Assembly: GCF_900101545.1 (NCBI RefSeq)
Contig: NZ_FMZU01000027.1
Location: 25,560 to 89,559, forward strand
From: Variovorax sp. CF079
GTDB taxonomy: Bacteria; Pseudomonadota; Gammaproteobacteria; Burkholderiales; Burkholderiaceae_C
Direction: 5' to 3'
Length of the DNA stretch: 64,000 nt
Shown piece by piece: positions 18,285 through 26,336 of this stretch. A program made the translations under genes and the position numbers. The number at the start of each line of letters is the position of its first letter. Positions within the stretch are counted from its first letter, which is position 1. The notes beneath the pieces are model-generated. The model was given only the letters and a program-made list of their open reading frames with translations, made no database searches and was not told the origin of the DNA.

Positions 18285-18806
18285 TCAGGCGGCCGGCGCG
18301 GCGCCTTCTTCGGGCTTCTTGCTGGCGGCCAGCGTCTGCAGCAGCGCCGGGTCTTCCAGCACCTTGGCCAGCAGGTCTTCGGCGCCGCCCTTGCCGTCCA
18401 TGTAGGTGACCAGGTTCGACAACTGGGTGCGGGCCTCGAGCAGCTTGTTGAGCGCATCGACCTTCTTGGCCACGGCGGCGGGCGAGAAGTCCTCCATGTT
18501 CTCGAAGGTGATGTCGACCTTGAGATCTCCTTCGCCGGTCAGCGTGTTCGACACCGAGAAGGCAGCGCGCGGCTTCATGGCCTTCATGCGCACGTCGAAG
18601 TTGTCGGTGTCGAACTCGAGGAACTTGCGGTCGCCCACCGGCGCCAGCGGATCGGCTGGCTTGCCCGAGAGGTCGGCCAGTACGCCCATCACGAAGGGCA
18701 GCTGGACCTTTTTCTCCGCGCCGTAGAGCTCCACGTCGTACTCGATCTGGACCCGCGGCGCCCGGTTCCGGGCGATGAATTTCTGGCTGCTCTTGGACAT
18801 GGACAT
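18285..18806 (-). CDS. tssB: Type VI secretion contractile sheath small subunit TssB
   Basis: A 173-residue TssB (ImpB/VipA) protein. The start QKFIARNRAPRVQIEYDVE, the central LPFVMGVLADLSGKP block and the DFSPAAVAKKVDALNKLLEAR helix are diagnostic. It pairs with TssC to build the sheath that ClpV recycles. ATG 18806 lies just after an AAGGAGC ribosome-binding site. The C-terminus ends in an Ala/Glu/Pro-rich tail, normal for this branch. Confidence 0.97.
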   Translation of the reverse strand: MSMSKSSQKFIARNRAPRVQIEYDVELYGAEKKVQLPFVMGVLADLSGKPADPLAPVGDRKFLEFDTDNFDVRMKAMKPRAAFSVSNTLTGEGDLKVDITFENMEDFSPAAVAKKVDALNKLLEARTQLSNLVTYMDGKGGAEDLLAKVLEDPALLQTLAASKKPEEGAAPAA

Positions 18807-18839
18807 GCTCCTTGGGGAGGGTGGATGTTGCGATGGGAC

Positions 18840-19871
18840 TTACTCGACCGACTGCTTGCCGGTCACGGTCTCGATGGTGTCGAGCGCGTTCGGAGCGAGA
18901 TCGGCCATGATTTCGAAGAAGCTGACGCCGATGAGCTTCTTGGCGCGTGCGATCAAAAGCGGTGCCGGGTTGCCCGGCTCGGCCTGTTCGAGATAGCGGA
19001 TCACGCGGTCGAGGGTCTGGAGCGCGTCCTGCCGGGTCCGGATTTCGCCGGGTGCCGCGGCGCGCGCGGCGGGGGCGCTGCCGGTGCCTGCATCTGCGGC
19101 AGCTTCGGCCTCTGCCTCGGCCTGCGCCGTGGTGCCGGCCACGGCGGCGCTGGCCTTGCTCAATACGGTGGCAATCGCGCGCAGCGGCCCGAGATCGATC
19201 AGGTCCGTGCGGCCGGTGCGCTCGACGATCAGCGTCTGCAAGTGCGTGACGAGCGTGGGCATTTCCATCAGCGTCTGCAGCACCTCGGGCGTTTCGCCGT
19301 GGATGGCCTCGAGCCCGCCGTGGATCTGCGCGGCGGAGTAGCCGGCTTCGGCGCCGGCCGGCGCCAGCGCGTTGTGCGCGATCGCGACGTCGCGCACGCG
19401 GATCGGACCGACCCCGCGCGCCACGCCGACGTTGGCTTCGTACAGGTCGCGCAGCACCATGTCTTCGTCGGTCAGCGGCGCGAGCGCATTGAGGCGCATC
19501 GTGGGGTCGTTGTCGTCGTCGGCATCCAGCTTTGGATGTATGCCTTCCCAGTGGCGGTCGAGCAAGCCGGTCAGCAGCCGCAGGCTCATGACGAAGCCGG
19601 CGATGCCTTGCATCCGGGTGCTGGCGCGCAGCAGCAGCACGGCGACCCGGGCATCCTTGGTCCGGCCCAGCAGGGCCTGCGCCTGTTCGGCCACGGAGCG
19701 CCACTCGGGCTCCACCGCGGGGATCACGGTGTCCCCGAACTGTTGCTCGGGCTTGCCTTGCGCGGCCGCGGCCAATGCGGTGAATGCAGGGTCGTACTCG
19801 AGGTCGTCACCGCATGGCGAGGCTTCGCTGATGGGAGCCTGCAGGGCTTCGACAAGTTCGGGAGTCAGCAT
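18840..19871 (-). CDS. tssA: Type VI secretion protein TssA
   Basis: A 343-residue TssA of the ImpA_N class. The N-terminal domain shows ISEASPCGDDLEYDPAFTAL (residues ~14-33), a family hallmark, followed by the VLLLRASTRMQGIAGFVMSLRLL helices. The C-terminal part has the QDALQTLDRVIRYLEQAEPG and NPAPLLIARAKKLIGVSFFEIM segments typical of long TssA forms. TssA organises tube and sheath polymerisation. An Ala-rich stretch around residues 240-280 is probably a linker. It is first in the tssA-tssB-tssC-hcp operon, with a promoter candidate just upstream. Confidence 0.93.
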   Translation of the reverse strand: MLTPELVEALQAPISEASPCGDDLEYDPAFTALAAAAQGKPEQQFGDTVIPAVEPEWRSVAEQAQALLGRTKDARVAVLLLRASTRMQGIAGFVMSLRLLTGLLDRHWEGIHPKLDADDDNDPTMRLNALAPLTDEDMVLRDLYEANVGVARGVGPIRVRDVAIAHNALAPAGAEAGYSAAQIHGGLEAIHGETPEVLQTLMEMPTLVTHLQTLIVERTGRTDLIDLGPLRAIATVLSKASAAVAGTTAQAEAEAEAAADAGTGSAPAARAAAPGEIRTRQDALQTLDRVIRYLEQAEPGNPAPLLIARAKKLIGVSFFEIMADLAPNALDTIETVTGKQSVE

Positions 19872-19895
19872 GTTGCCTGTTCGAGTTCACTAGGG

Positions 19896-19924
19896 ATAAT
19901 CAAAGATGCTCCCTGACCGGTCAA
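19896..19924 (-). promoter_or_regulatory. Candidate promoter for tssABC-hcp with an overlapping palindrome
   Basis: Read on the minus strand, TTGACC (19924-19919) and GATTAT (19901-19896) are separated by 17 bases, matching the sigma-70 consensus at 5/6 and 4/6 positions. The perfect 10-base palindrome TGACCGGTCA (19914-19923) overlaps the -35 box and could bind a regulator. The region lies between the divergent tssA and tssJ genes. Assignment is by eye only. Confidence 0.45.
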
Positions 19925-19942
19925 TGCAACGAAGGAAATAGC

Positions 19943-20500
19943 ATGAGAGACCCTGGTACACGCCGTTCGCCCTATGGACGTCTTCAGGATGCGGGGCTTC
20001 GGCGCGTACGGGCGGGCCTGGGCATGCTGCTGGCGATCGCGTTCGTTGCCGGTTGTTCGAGCCCTCCGCCGCCGCCGAAGCCCGTGGTCACGCCGATAGC
20101 GATGACGCTGGCGGCAGGTGCCGATGCCAACCCCGATGCGCGCGGACGGGCCTCGCCGCTCACGGTGCGCGTCTATGCGCTCAAGACCAGCGGCGCCTTC
20201 GAGGCGGCGGATTTCTTCTCGCTGTTCGAGAAAGACCAGGCCACGCTCGGCGCCGAGATGGCCCAGCGCGAAGAACTGCTGCTGCGGCCCGGCGACAGCA
20301 AGAAGCTCGAGATGACGCTGGCCGCCGACATCAAGGCGATCGGCGTGATGGCGGCCTACCGTGACCTCGACCGCGCGCGCTGGCGCGAGGTGCGCGCGAT
20401 CGAGCCGGGCAAGCCGCTCTTGGTCGGCGTCAACTTCGGCGCGCGCCAGATCCAGATCCGCATCGAACCGGCACCGCCGCCACCGCCGCCGGCGAAGTAG
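19943..20500 (+). CDS. tssJ: Type VI secretion lipoprotein TssJ
   Basis: A 185-residue lipoprotein. The n-region is long and Arg-rich, followed by a hydrophobic stretch (GLGMLLAIAFVAGC) with lipobox VAGC at Cys38, then a Pro-rich linker. The mature part has the TssJ pattern: a PLTVRVYALK strand, a FFSLFEKDQATLG segment and a late RDLDRARWREV block. TssJ anchors the TssM-TssL membrane complex to the outer membrane. ATG 19943 follows GAAGGAAA. It is encoded opposite to tssA and converges with the short TssM-like gene, ending six bases before its stop. Confidence 0.9.
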   Translation: MRDPGTRRSPYGRLQDAGLRRVRAGLGMLLAIAFVAGCSSPPPPPKPVVTPIAMTLAAGADANPDARGRASPLTVRVYALKTSGAFEAADFFSLFEKDQATLGAEMAQREELLLRPGDSKKLEMTLAADIKAIGVMAAYRDLDRARWREVRAIEPGKPLLVGVNFGARQIQIRIEPAPPPPPPAK

Positions 20501-20506
20501 CCTTTT

Positions 20507-21598
20507 CTATCCGCGCGCCAGCGGCTGGTCGGCCGGCAGGAAGCGCTGGAACAGGTCCGCGACGAAGGCGTCGTCCTCGCCGTCCGCGGGAGCGGCCACG
20601 ACATAGAGGCCGCGCCAGTGCGCCGGCGCGAGCGTGCGGCCGAGGCCGTTGTCGAACATGCGCTCCACCAGCGTGCGCAACCCCGGCTGAAATGCGCGCA
20701 GCTGCTCCACGAAGCTGTGAATCGCCAGCCGGCGCGCCGGCTCCGGCTGACTGCGCAGCAAGCCCATGCGCAAGGCATGCAGTCGGTCGGCCATCGGACC
20801 AAAGGGATCGTCCGGCCGCGCACCGGCTGTCGCGTTGTCGGGCAGGCGGTAGCCGAGCGCCTGGACCAGCGCCTCCGGCGGCAAGGCGGAGCGCAGCACG
20901 CCGTAGCCGGCGAGCCGCTCCAGGCCGGTCACGACCAGGTAGACCGGCAGGTGCAGCCGCAGATGCTCGGCCGCTTCGTCGACGCGCTGCCGCAGCCGCG
21001 TCGCATCGGATGCCAGTGCCTTTGTGTCGCCGAGCAGGCCTGCGGCACTCACGCAGACCACGATGCCGTTGAGTGGCTGGCGCTCGCGTTGATGGGCGAG
21101 CGCCAGCAAGGCGTGATACCAAAGGCCTCGCTCATGCCGCGAGGCCGGCTCGCGCACCGCGGCCGGGCTGGTTTCGATCGCGATCATCGAGCGCAGGAAG
21201 TGCCAGCGCCAGAAGACATCGCCGGCGGTATCGGGTCCCGTCTGCAGCGGCGGTGGCGAGGCGCGGCGGGCCGCGGCCAGCAGCCCGGGCAGTCCGGCCG
21301 ATTCGTCGCCGATGAACAGGAACCAGGGCTGGTCGTAGAGCGGATTGCGCACCGCGCGCTGCGCCGGCGAACGAAGAAGCAGCTCGCGCGCCTGCGCGAT
21401 GGCCTGCCGCAGGGCGGCGAGCGCCGCCTGCTCCGAAGGGTTCGACGGCGTGCCGAGGACTGCGATGCGCCGCCGCAGCATCCGCCGCCGCGCGAAGTAG
21501 CGCGAGCCCAGCATGAACCACCAGAGAGCGAGAAGCCCCAGCAGGCACAGCGCGAGCAGGGGCCAGTAGTAAGTGGGCAACGGGTGCAGGGCGTTCAT
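20507..21598 (-). CDS. Short TssM-like protein: N-terminal membrane and degenerate NTPase-like part only
   Basis: A 363-residue protein in the place where tssM is often found (between tssJ and tssL). It has a transmembrane helix near residues 9-30 (YWPLLALCLLGLLALWWFML) and then an ImcF/TssM-N-like domain: NPLYDQPWFLFIGDESAGLPGL aligns with the TssM P-loop strand and loop, but the normal GxxGxGKT is replaced by GDESAGLP, so nucleotide binding is unlikely. LNGIVVCVSAAGLL and HLPVYLVVTGLERLAGY match the later strands of that domain. The large periplasmic region of TssM (normally 1100-1300 residues in all) is absent. A full-length TssM may lie to the left of the window. A TssM-derived accessory protein is the best reading. 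Confidence 0.65.
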   Translation of the reverse strand: MNALHPLPTYYWPLLALCLLGLLALWWFMLGSRYFARRRMLRRRIAVLGTPSNPSEQAALAALRQAIAQARELLLRSPAQRAVRNPLYDQPWFLFIGDESAGLPGLLAAARRASPPPLQTGPDTAGDVFWRWHFLRSMIAIETSPAAVREPASRHERGLWYHALLALAHQRERQPLNGIVVCVSAAGLLGDTKALASDATRLRQRVDEAAEHLRLHLPVYLVVTGLERLAGYGVLRSALPPEALVQALGYRLPDNATAGARPDDPFGPMADRLHALRMGLLRSQPEPARRLAIHSFVEQLRAFQPGLRTLVERMFDNGLGRTLAPAHWRGLYVVAAPADGEDDAFVADLFQRFLPADQPLARG

Positions 21599-21622
21599 GG
21601 AAGAAGCTGGTCGCGGCGCTGT

Positions 21623-22948
21623 TCAGCGCGAGACGGTTTCGAGGAACACGAAATCGGCGATCGGCCGCCCGCCCGCTTCGTTGGCGGCCAGCGATTCGCG
21701 CAGCCGTTGAAGATAGGGTGAGGCCAGTTCGAAAGGAGGTCTGTCCGCGGTTTCGTTGAAGGGCACGGGCGAGGAAAGGGCCGTGACCAGCACGGTGCCG
21801 AAGGGCGGACTTACAAGCCAGCTCGATGGGATGTCGCGGCCCAGCTCGACGCTTTCGCCGGCGCGCAGGCGGGCCTGGCCGCGGCCCGCGTTGAGATGCA
21901 TCACGGCGCCGTCGGCGGTGAAGTAGTCGACCCAGAGATAGCCGTCGTAGTCGGCGTTCGTGGCCTGCACCAGCACCAGGTCGCCCTCGCGCAGCCGGCC
22001 GTTCTGCGCGCTGAGTGCGGCGACCTTCAGGCCGTACCGCTTGTCGCGATTGCGCGCCTGGTAGGGCTTGAGGATGGCGACGACTTCGCAATGCGGCCAA
22101 ACGCGCAGCTGGAGCTGGAAGCTCGCCGCGCTCACGCCCGGCATGGCACGCACTTCGCGCTCCACGCGCGCCATGTCTTCCGGCAGCGAAACGAAGCCGC
22201 TCACGCGCGTCGCGCCGTCCGCGCCCGCCGTGGCGGCGAGGTCGGCGCAGGCGTAGGTCTGGAGCTGCTGCTCGACTCGCTGGGCCAGCGTGGGCGGCGC
22301 TTCGCGCGGGCCGTTCAGCATCGAGCCCAGCAGGTACACCAGCGGAATCAGCAGCGCGAGTGCGCCGGCGGCGCGCAGCAGTGCCCGCTCGCGCCGCTCC
22401 GGGATGCGCGGACCCGGCGGGTCGGGCACACTGTAGGGCTGGGGCGTGATGCGCTCTACGGCCAGGGTGCCCGGTGCAAGAGGCTGCACCGGCAGTTGCT
22501 GACCATGCAGCTCCTTGAGCTTGCCGAGCTCGCCGCTGTCGCCGTTCTCGAAGTAGTACTGGCCCTTGAAGCCGTGGACCAGCGCGTGCCAGTAGATCTC
22601 GCGCACCGCGCCGTCGTCGGCCTGCAGCGCCGACAGGTGATGGAAGAACTCGCTGTGCGCGTTGTTGGAATTGAAGAGCTGCACCTGCAGCGGCGTCACG
22701 CCGGTGCTCCAGCCGGGATTGCGCGCGACGATCTCGTCGAGCCAGGCGACCATGGCGAAGGACGCCGATTCGATGCGCTGGGCCGGGATGCCCGCGGCAC
22801 GGGCCGTGACCCGGGCCTCCTCGAGCAGGTACAGGGCGCGGCGCTGCACCCCGTCGGGCGTCCGGCCCATGCGCCCGGCGGCGATCGCCGCGTCGAGTTC
22901 GAGGCCGAATGAGAACAGGGGACAGAAGCAGTCGAACAGGCGAGCCAT
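21623..22948 (-). CDS. tssL: Type VI secretion protein TssL (DotU) with a long periplasmic extension
   Basis: A 441-residue protein. Residues 1-180 are the cytoplasmic DotU/TssL domain (ALYLLEEARVTARAAG, FAMVAWLDEIVARNPGW, LQVQLFNSNNAHSEFF, VREIYWHALVHGFKGQYY). One transmembrane helix (around 215-232, LLRAAGALALLIPLVYLLG) follows. The remaining ~205 residues are periplasmic: a small alpha/beta segment with CADLAATAG...RVSGFVSLPED, then a DUF4384-like part (EGDLVLVQATNADYDGYLWV, YFTADGAVMHLN). The extended TssL forms usually carry an OmpA peptidoglycan-binding domain, not this. The start is ATG 22948; the short TssM-like gene follows 24 bases downstream on the same strand. Confidence 0.85.
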   Translation of the reverse strand: MARLFDCFCPLFSFGLELDAAIAAGRMGRTPDGVQRRALYLLEEARVTARAAGIPAQRIESASFAMVAWLDEIVARNPGWSTGVTPLQVQLFNSNNAHSEFFHHLSALQADDGAVREIYWHALVHGFKGQYYFENGDSGELGKLKELHGQQLPVQPLAPGTLAVERITPQPYSVPDPPGPRIPERRERALLRAAGALALLIPLVYLLGSMLNGPREAPPTLAQRVEQQLQTYACADLAATAGADGATRVSGFVSLPEDMARVEREVRAMPGVSAASFQLQLRVWPHCEVVAILKPYQARNRDKRYGLKVAALSAQNGRLREGDLVLVQATNADYDGYLWVDYFTADGAVMHLNAGRGQARLRAGESVELGRDIPSSWLVSPPFGTVLVTALSSPVPFNETADRPPFELASPYLQRLRESLAANEAGGRPIADFVFLETVSR

Positions 22949-23185
22949 GAAACGCTCGCGCTATTCTTCGGTGGCGGTGGGAGCCTTGGGTTTGCGCCTG
23001 CATCGATGGCACATGCCGATCTCCCTGTTCTTCGTTGGATGTGGAATTCATTCTTTCAACGCCCCCCAGGGCCCGCCATATCGCTTGGGGACTATGTCGT
23101 TCGTGGAGCGGGCGAGTCTTGCCGCGCGCCGCGATCGCCGTTATCTTTGGTATTCGTTGAGTTCATTCACTACGTTGGGGCCGCC

Positions 23186-23860
23186 ATGAAAATCCTGATC
23201 GCCGACGACCACCGGCTCGTCATCGAGGCGGTCAAAGCCAAACTGTCGGAAATCGAGCCCGACATCGAGTTCGTTCTGGCGATGAGCGTCGACGAGCTGC
23301 TCGCGGGCGCCTCCGACGACATAGACTTGGCCGTGATCGACCTGAACATGCCCGGCGCCGACGGCCAGGCCCACGTGGACGAGATCCGGCGCCGCCACCC
23401 GGCCGTGCCCGTCATCGTGCTCTCGGGCTACGAAGACCCCAACATCATGCGCACTGCGCTCGAGCGCGGCGTGCTGGGTTTCATCCCGAAGGCCTACTCG
23501 CCCGAGGTCATGCTGTCGGCCGTGCGGCTGGTGCTGGCCGGCGGCGTCTACGTGCCGCCGATGATGCTGTCGGCCGTGCCGCCCGGCATCGTGGCCGGCG
23601 TGCCGACCGCGGACGCCATGCAACGCGGATCGGCCGCCGCGGCGGCGCAGACCCTCGAACACCTGCGCAGCGTGCTGACCGAGCGCCAGGTCGAGGTGCT
23701 GCAGCTGCTGTCGCAGGGCAAGCCCAACAAGCTGATCGGGCGCGCGCTCGGCATCAGCGAGGGCACGGTGAAGATCCACCTGGCGGCGATCTTCCGCGCG
23801 CTCAACGTGCGCAACCGCACCGAGGCGGTGGTGGCGGCCCAGTCGCTCACCGAAGCCTGA
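23186..23860 (+). CDS. Orphan NarL/LuxR-type response regulator
   Basis: A 224-residue two-component regulator. The receiver domain (1-120) has the acidic pair Asp8/Asp9, phospho-acceptor Asp52 in AVIDLNMPG, Thr/Ser at LSGY and Lys in FIPKAY. The C-terminal LuxR-type helix-turn-helix (about 160-215) reads LTERQVEVLQLLSQGKPNKL and ISEGTVKIHLAAIFRALN. ATG 23186 is chosen because it starts right at MKILIADDH; frames further upstream are open but add unrelated sequence. No histidine kinase is adjacent. Position at the end of the T6SS locus allows, but does not prove, control of that locus. Confidence 0.88.
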   Translation: MKILIADDHRLVIEAVKAKLSEIEPDIEFVLAMSVDELLAGASDDIDLAVIDLNMPGADGQAHVDEIRRRHPAVPVIVLSGYEDPNIMRTALERGVLGFIPKAYSPEVMLSAVRLVLAGGVYVPPMMLSAVPPGIVAGVPTADAMQRGSAAAAAQTLEHLRSVLTERQVEVLQLLSQGKPNKLIGRALGISEGTVKIHLAAIFRALNVRNRTEAVVAAQSLTEA

Positions 23861-23867
23861 GCCTTCG

Positions 23868-23885
23868 TCCGGCGGTCGCGCCGGA
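23868..23885. terminator. Small hairpin after the response regulator
   Basis: TCCGGCG and CGCCGGA form a perfect seven-base stem with a four-base loop, starting eight bases after the stop codon of the response regulator gene. No T-run follows, so this is a weak terminator candidate. The rest of the 150-base gap to the next gene shows nothing recognisable. Confidence 0.3.
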
Positions 23886-24010
23886 GTCATTCGCTGGTCA
23901 TTTCCTGGTCGCTGTTTGGTCAGCACGGCAAGGGCGCGCGTCACGCAGACTGTTTCCAGAGCGCGTTCGCGCGGCAGCTGCCCTCACGGCAAACCAACCA
24001 TCGAGAGACC

Positions 24011-25483
24011 GTGCCCTCCACCATTCGCTACGATCCGTCGCTGACGCTGGGCGCTATCGTCGACCCCGCCGCCTTCGCTACGCTGAGCGAGATCGCCGAA
24101 CTCGACGCCGAGATCGACGCTGCGCAGGACATCCTGAACTCGTTCATCTCGATGAAGCGCAGCATCGACATGACGGTTCACGAGCTGATCGCCATGGAAG
24201 TCGATCCGCACGACGTCAAGGCAAAGAGCGAGCAGATCAAGAAGGAAATCTCCAAGGCGGCGGCGGACTACGCCGCCATCCGGCTGGAGAACGAGGCCAA
24301 GATCCGGCCTTTGAAGGCGAAGGTGCACAGCGTGCATCAAGGCCCTCGAAAGCCCCATCGACTTCGAGAAAACGACGCTCAAGATGATGGAAATTTCAAC
24401 GGATTCTCTCAAGATGGAGCCGCAGTACTTCTCGTTCGAGCAGAACGACGAAGGAATGGCAGCAAGCTTGTCCGCCATCAAGGGTCTCATCGCCGGTTCG
24501 TCCAGCCATCTCGGCGTCGACGCTGCGACGGAGATGGCGAGCGCCGGCGTCAGCCAGGTCGCCAAGCAGCGCAAGGAGCACAACATTGCCGGGACGCTGG
24601 TGATTACGGCTGCTTGCACGCACAAGAAGGCCAACGTTCTTGCGCCATGGTCATCGAGCCGACAAGGCGGCCAGGATCTGGAATCAGGCATTTCCATCAG
24701 ACAAGCTGAAGCTCGCCGAACCGGCCTGCATGGTGGCGGCGGCAATCTCCGAGGAAGATGGGAAGAGCAAGGCACTCAACCTGCTCACGGGCGCGACCTA
24801 TGGGTCCAGCTTCGTCGGCATGGTGCATATTCTGCGGAAGGACGCGACAGGTATCGGGGAGGCTGCAGGTTCGGACCTGAGCTTGACGGCAATTGCCGAG
24901 AGCATGCAGGAGAAGCTCAAGGTCGCGGCCTGGCGCGAGGGAGAGAGCGGCCGCCTCGGCGTCGATCCTGGGAACAGGTTTTCCCGCGGAGAGAGCCGCC
25001 TATGCGGCCTGGCGCAGCGGTCACGTCGTCGACTCCGCCGCGTATGCGGCCTTGCAGGAGGTCTGCAGATTCCTGGTGCAGGATGCGCGCGTGGTCGAGG
25101 CCAAGCAGATCCAGGATGTTCACCTGAATCCGGTGGCCTGGAAGATCCAGCAGGCGTCCTACCTGGTGCGCCTGGGTTTTTCGGCCGGATATGTATCCAG
25201 ACTGAACGCGCAAGCTGCGCTCAAGCGGCTGCAGGAGATAGCCCGCGCGCACTACACGTCCTGGGAGGACTTCTCGCTGTCGGGGTTGATCGCCCTGGGC
25301 GTGCGCAGCCCGATCGATAGCTTCGATCTGGTTGACTGGCGCAAGATAGCGCGCAGCCACGAGGTGTTGCTTCGAGTGCAGTACAGCACGCTCGCGCATG
25401 CCGCGCGCTGGAAGGTTTTCACCCCGGTCTCTGTGCCTTCGAACCGCTGGCTCGAATCGAGCGCGCAGCTGGCCGAGGCCTGA
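24011..25483 (+). pseudogene. Frameshifted gene for a ~490-residue protein ending in a DUF1266-like domain
   Basis: One protein is spread over several reading frames. The frame from GTG 24011 gives a coiled, charged N-terminal part (IAELDAEIDAAQDILNSF ... IRPLKAKV) up to about 24330. The text continues in the next frame (KALESPIDFEKTTLKMMEIS to HKKANVLAP) to about 24645. The words MVIEP are then read in a second frame and DKAARIWNQAF in a third, running to about 24950 (ATYGSSFVGMVHILRKD). A last frame carries AYAAWRSGHVVDSAAYAAL to the stop at 25483. Two of the breaks fit single-base losses (CCC to CC near 24645, GG to G near 24660). The last ~150 residues (AWKIQQASYLVRLGFSAGYV, YTSWEDFSLSGLIALG) resemble DUF1266. 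Function unknown. Confidence 0.7.
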
Positions 25484-25559
25484 GGCCTGCCGTCGCCGCC
25501 GCGAGCCCTGATTGCGACGCGGCAGAATCAAGGCGATTCCGGGCTTCCCACCGCGCGCT

Positions 25560-26252
25560 TTGACCACCACTCGTTTGCACCTTTCAAACTTCGACGCCGC
25601 GATCATCGACCTCGACGGCACCATGGTCGACACCCTCGGCGACTTCGTCGTTGCCTTGAACTGCATGCTCGACGGGCTCGAATTGCGCCAAGTCGCGGCC
25701 GAAGCCGTCGCGACCATGGTCGGCAAGGGCTCGGAGCACCTGATCCATTCGGTGCTGCGCCACGTGCGCGACGGCCGCGCCGCCGACAACGCGCTCTTCG
25801 ACGAGGCTTGGCGCCGCTACCAGCATCACTATCTCGCCATCAACGGCCGGCATTCGGATGTCTATCCCGGCGTCGTCGAGGGGTTGGCGGTGCTGCGTGC
25901 TCATGGCCTGCGCCTGGCCTGCCTGACCAACAAGCCCACTGCCTTCGCACGCCCGCTGCTCGCCGCCAAGGGACTTGACGGCTACTTCGACGTGATGTTC
26001 GGCGGCGACGCCTTCGAGCGCAAGAAGCCCGATCCGCTGCCGCTCGTCAAGACCTGCGAGGCGCTCGCCAGCGCACCGGAGCGCACTCTGATGGTGGGCG
26101 ATTCGAGCAACGACGCGCGCGCGGCCCGGGCGGCGGGCTGCACGGTGGTGCTGGTGAGCTATGGCTACAACCACGGCGAGCCAGTGCGCGGCGTGGATGC
26201 CGACGGCTTCGTCGATTCGCTGGCAGAGCTGGGTCGGGTTCTTGATAGTTGA
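25560..26252 (+). CDS. gph: Phosphoglycolate phosphatase-type HAD hydrolase
   Basis: A 230-residue HAD-superfamily phosphatase. Motif I is IIDLDGTMVDT (Asp17 nucleophile and Asp19), motif II is the LTNKP threonine, motif III is the Lys in ERKKPDPLP, and motif IV is MVGDSSNDARAA. A helical cap lies between motifs I and II, as in Gph, which hydrolyses 2-phosphoglycolate made by DNA repair or oxygenase side reactions. Neither possible start is ATG: TTG 25560 (LTTTRLHLSNFDAA) is preferred; TTG 25512 would add 16 residues. In many Burkholderiales gph adjoins trpE; here it lies about 30 kb away from it. Confidence 0.8.
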   Translation: MTTTRLHLSNFDAAIIDLDGTMVDTLGDFVVALNCMLDGLELRQVAAEAVATMVGKGSEHLIHSVLRHVRDGRAADNALFDEAWRRYQHHYLAINGRHSDVYPGVVEGLAVLRAHGLRLACLTNKPTAFARPLLAAKGLDGYFDVMFGGDAFERKKPDPLPLVKTCEALASAPERTLMVGDSSNDARAARAAGCTVVLVSYGYNHGEPVRGVDADGFVDSLAELGRVLDS

Positions 26253-26336
26253 CAATTGAATGGTTGAAAAGTAATGTATCTGCGAGCCCGTTGATTTGCG
26301 GATCGGCGGCCCGTGGCCTACAACTTCTTCTCGACC

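Noticed and set aside
16395..19916. A long plus-strand frame opposite hcp, tssC, tssB and tssA
   Set aside because: Antisense shadow of four well-supported T6SS genes, with no recognisable domain of its own.
21623..22948. TssL read as carrying an OmpA peptidoglycan-binding domain
   Set aside because: The periplasmic part lacks the OmpA pattern (no NxxLSxxRA-type segment); it looks DUF4384-like.
24011..24709. A stand-alone 232-residue protein from GTG 24011
   Set aside because: Its second half becomes Arg/His-rich shadow text, while conserved-looking sequence continues in the next frame, so it is part of a frameshifted gene.
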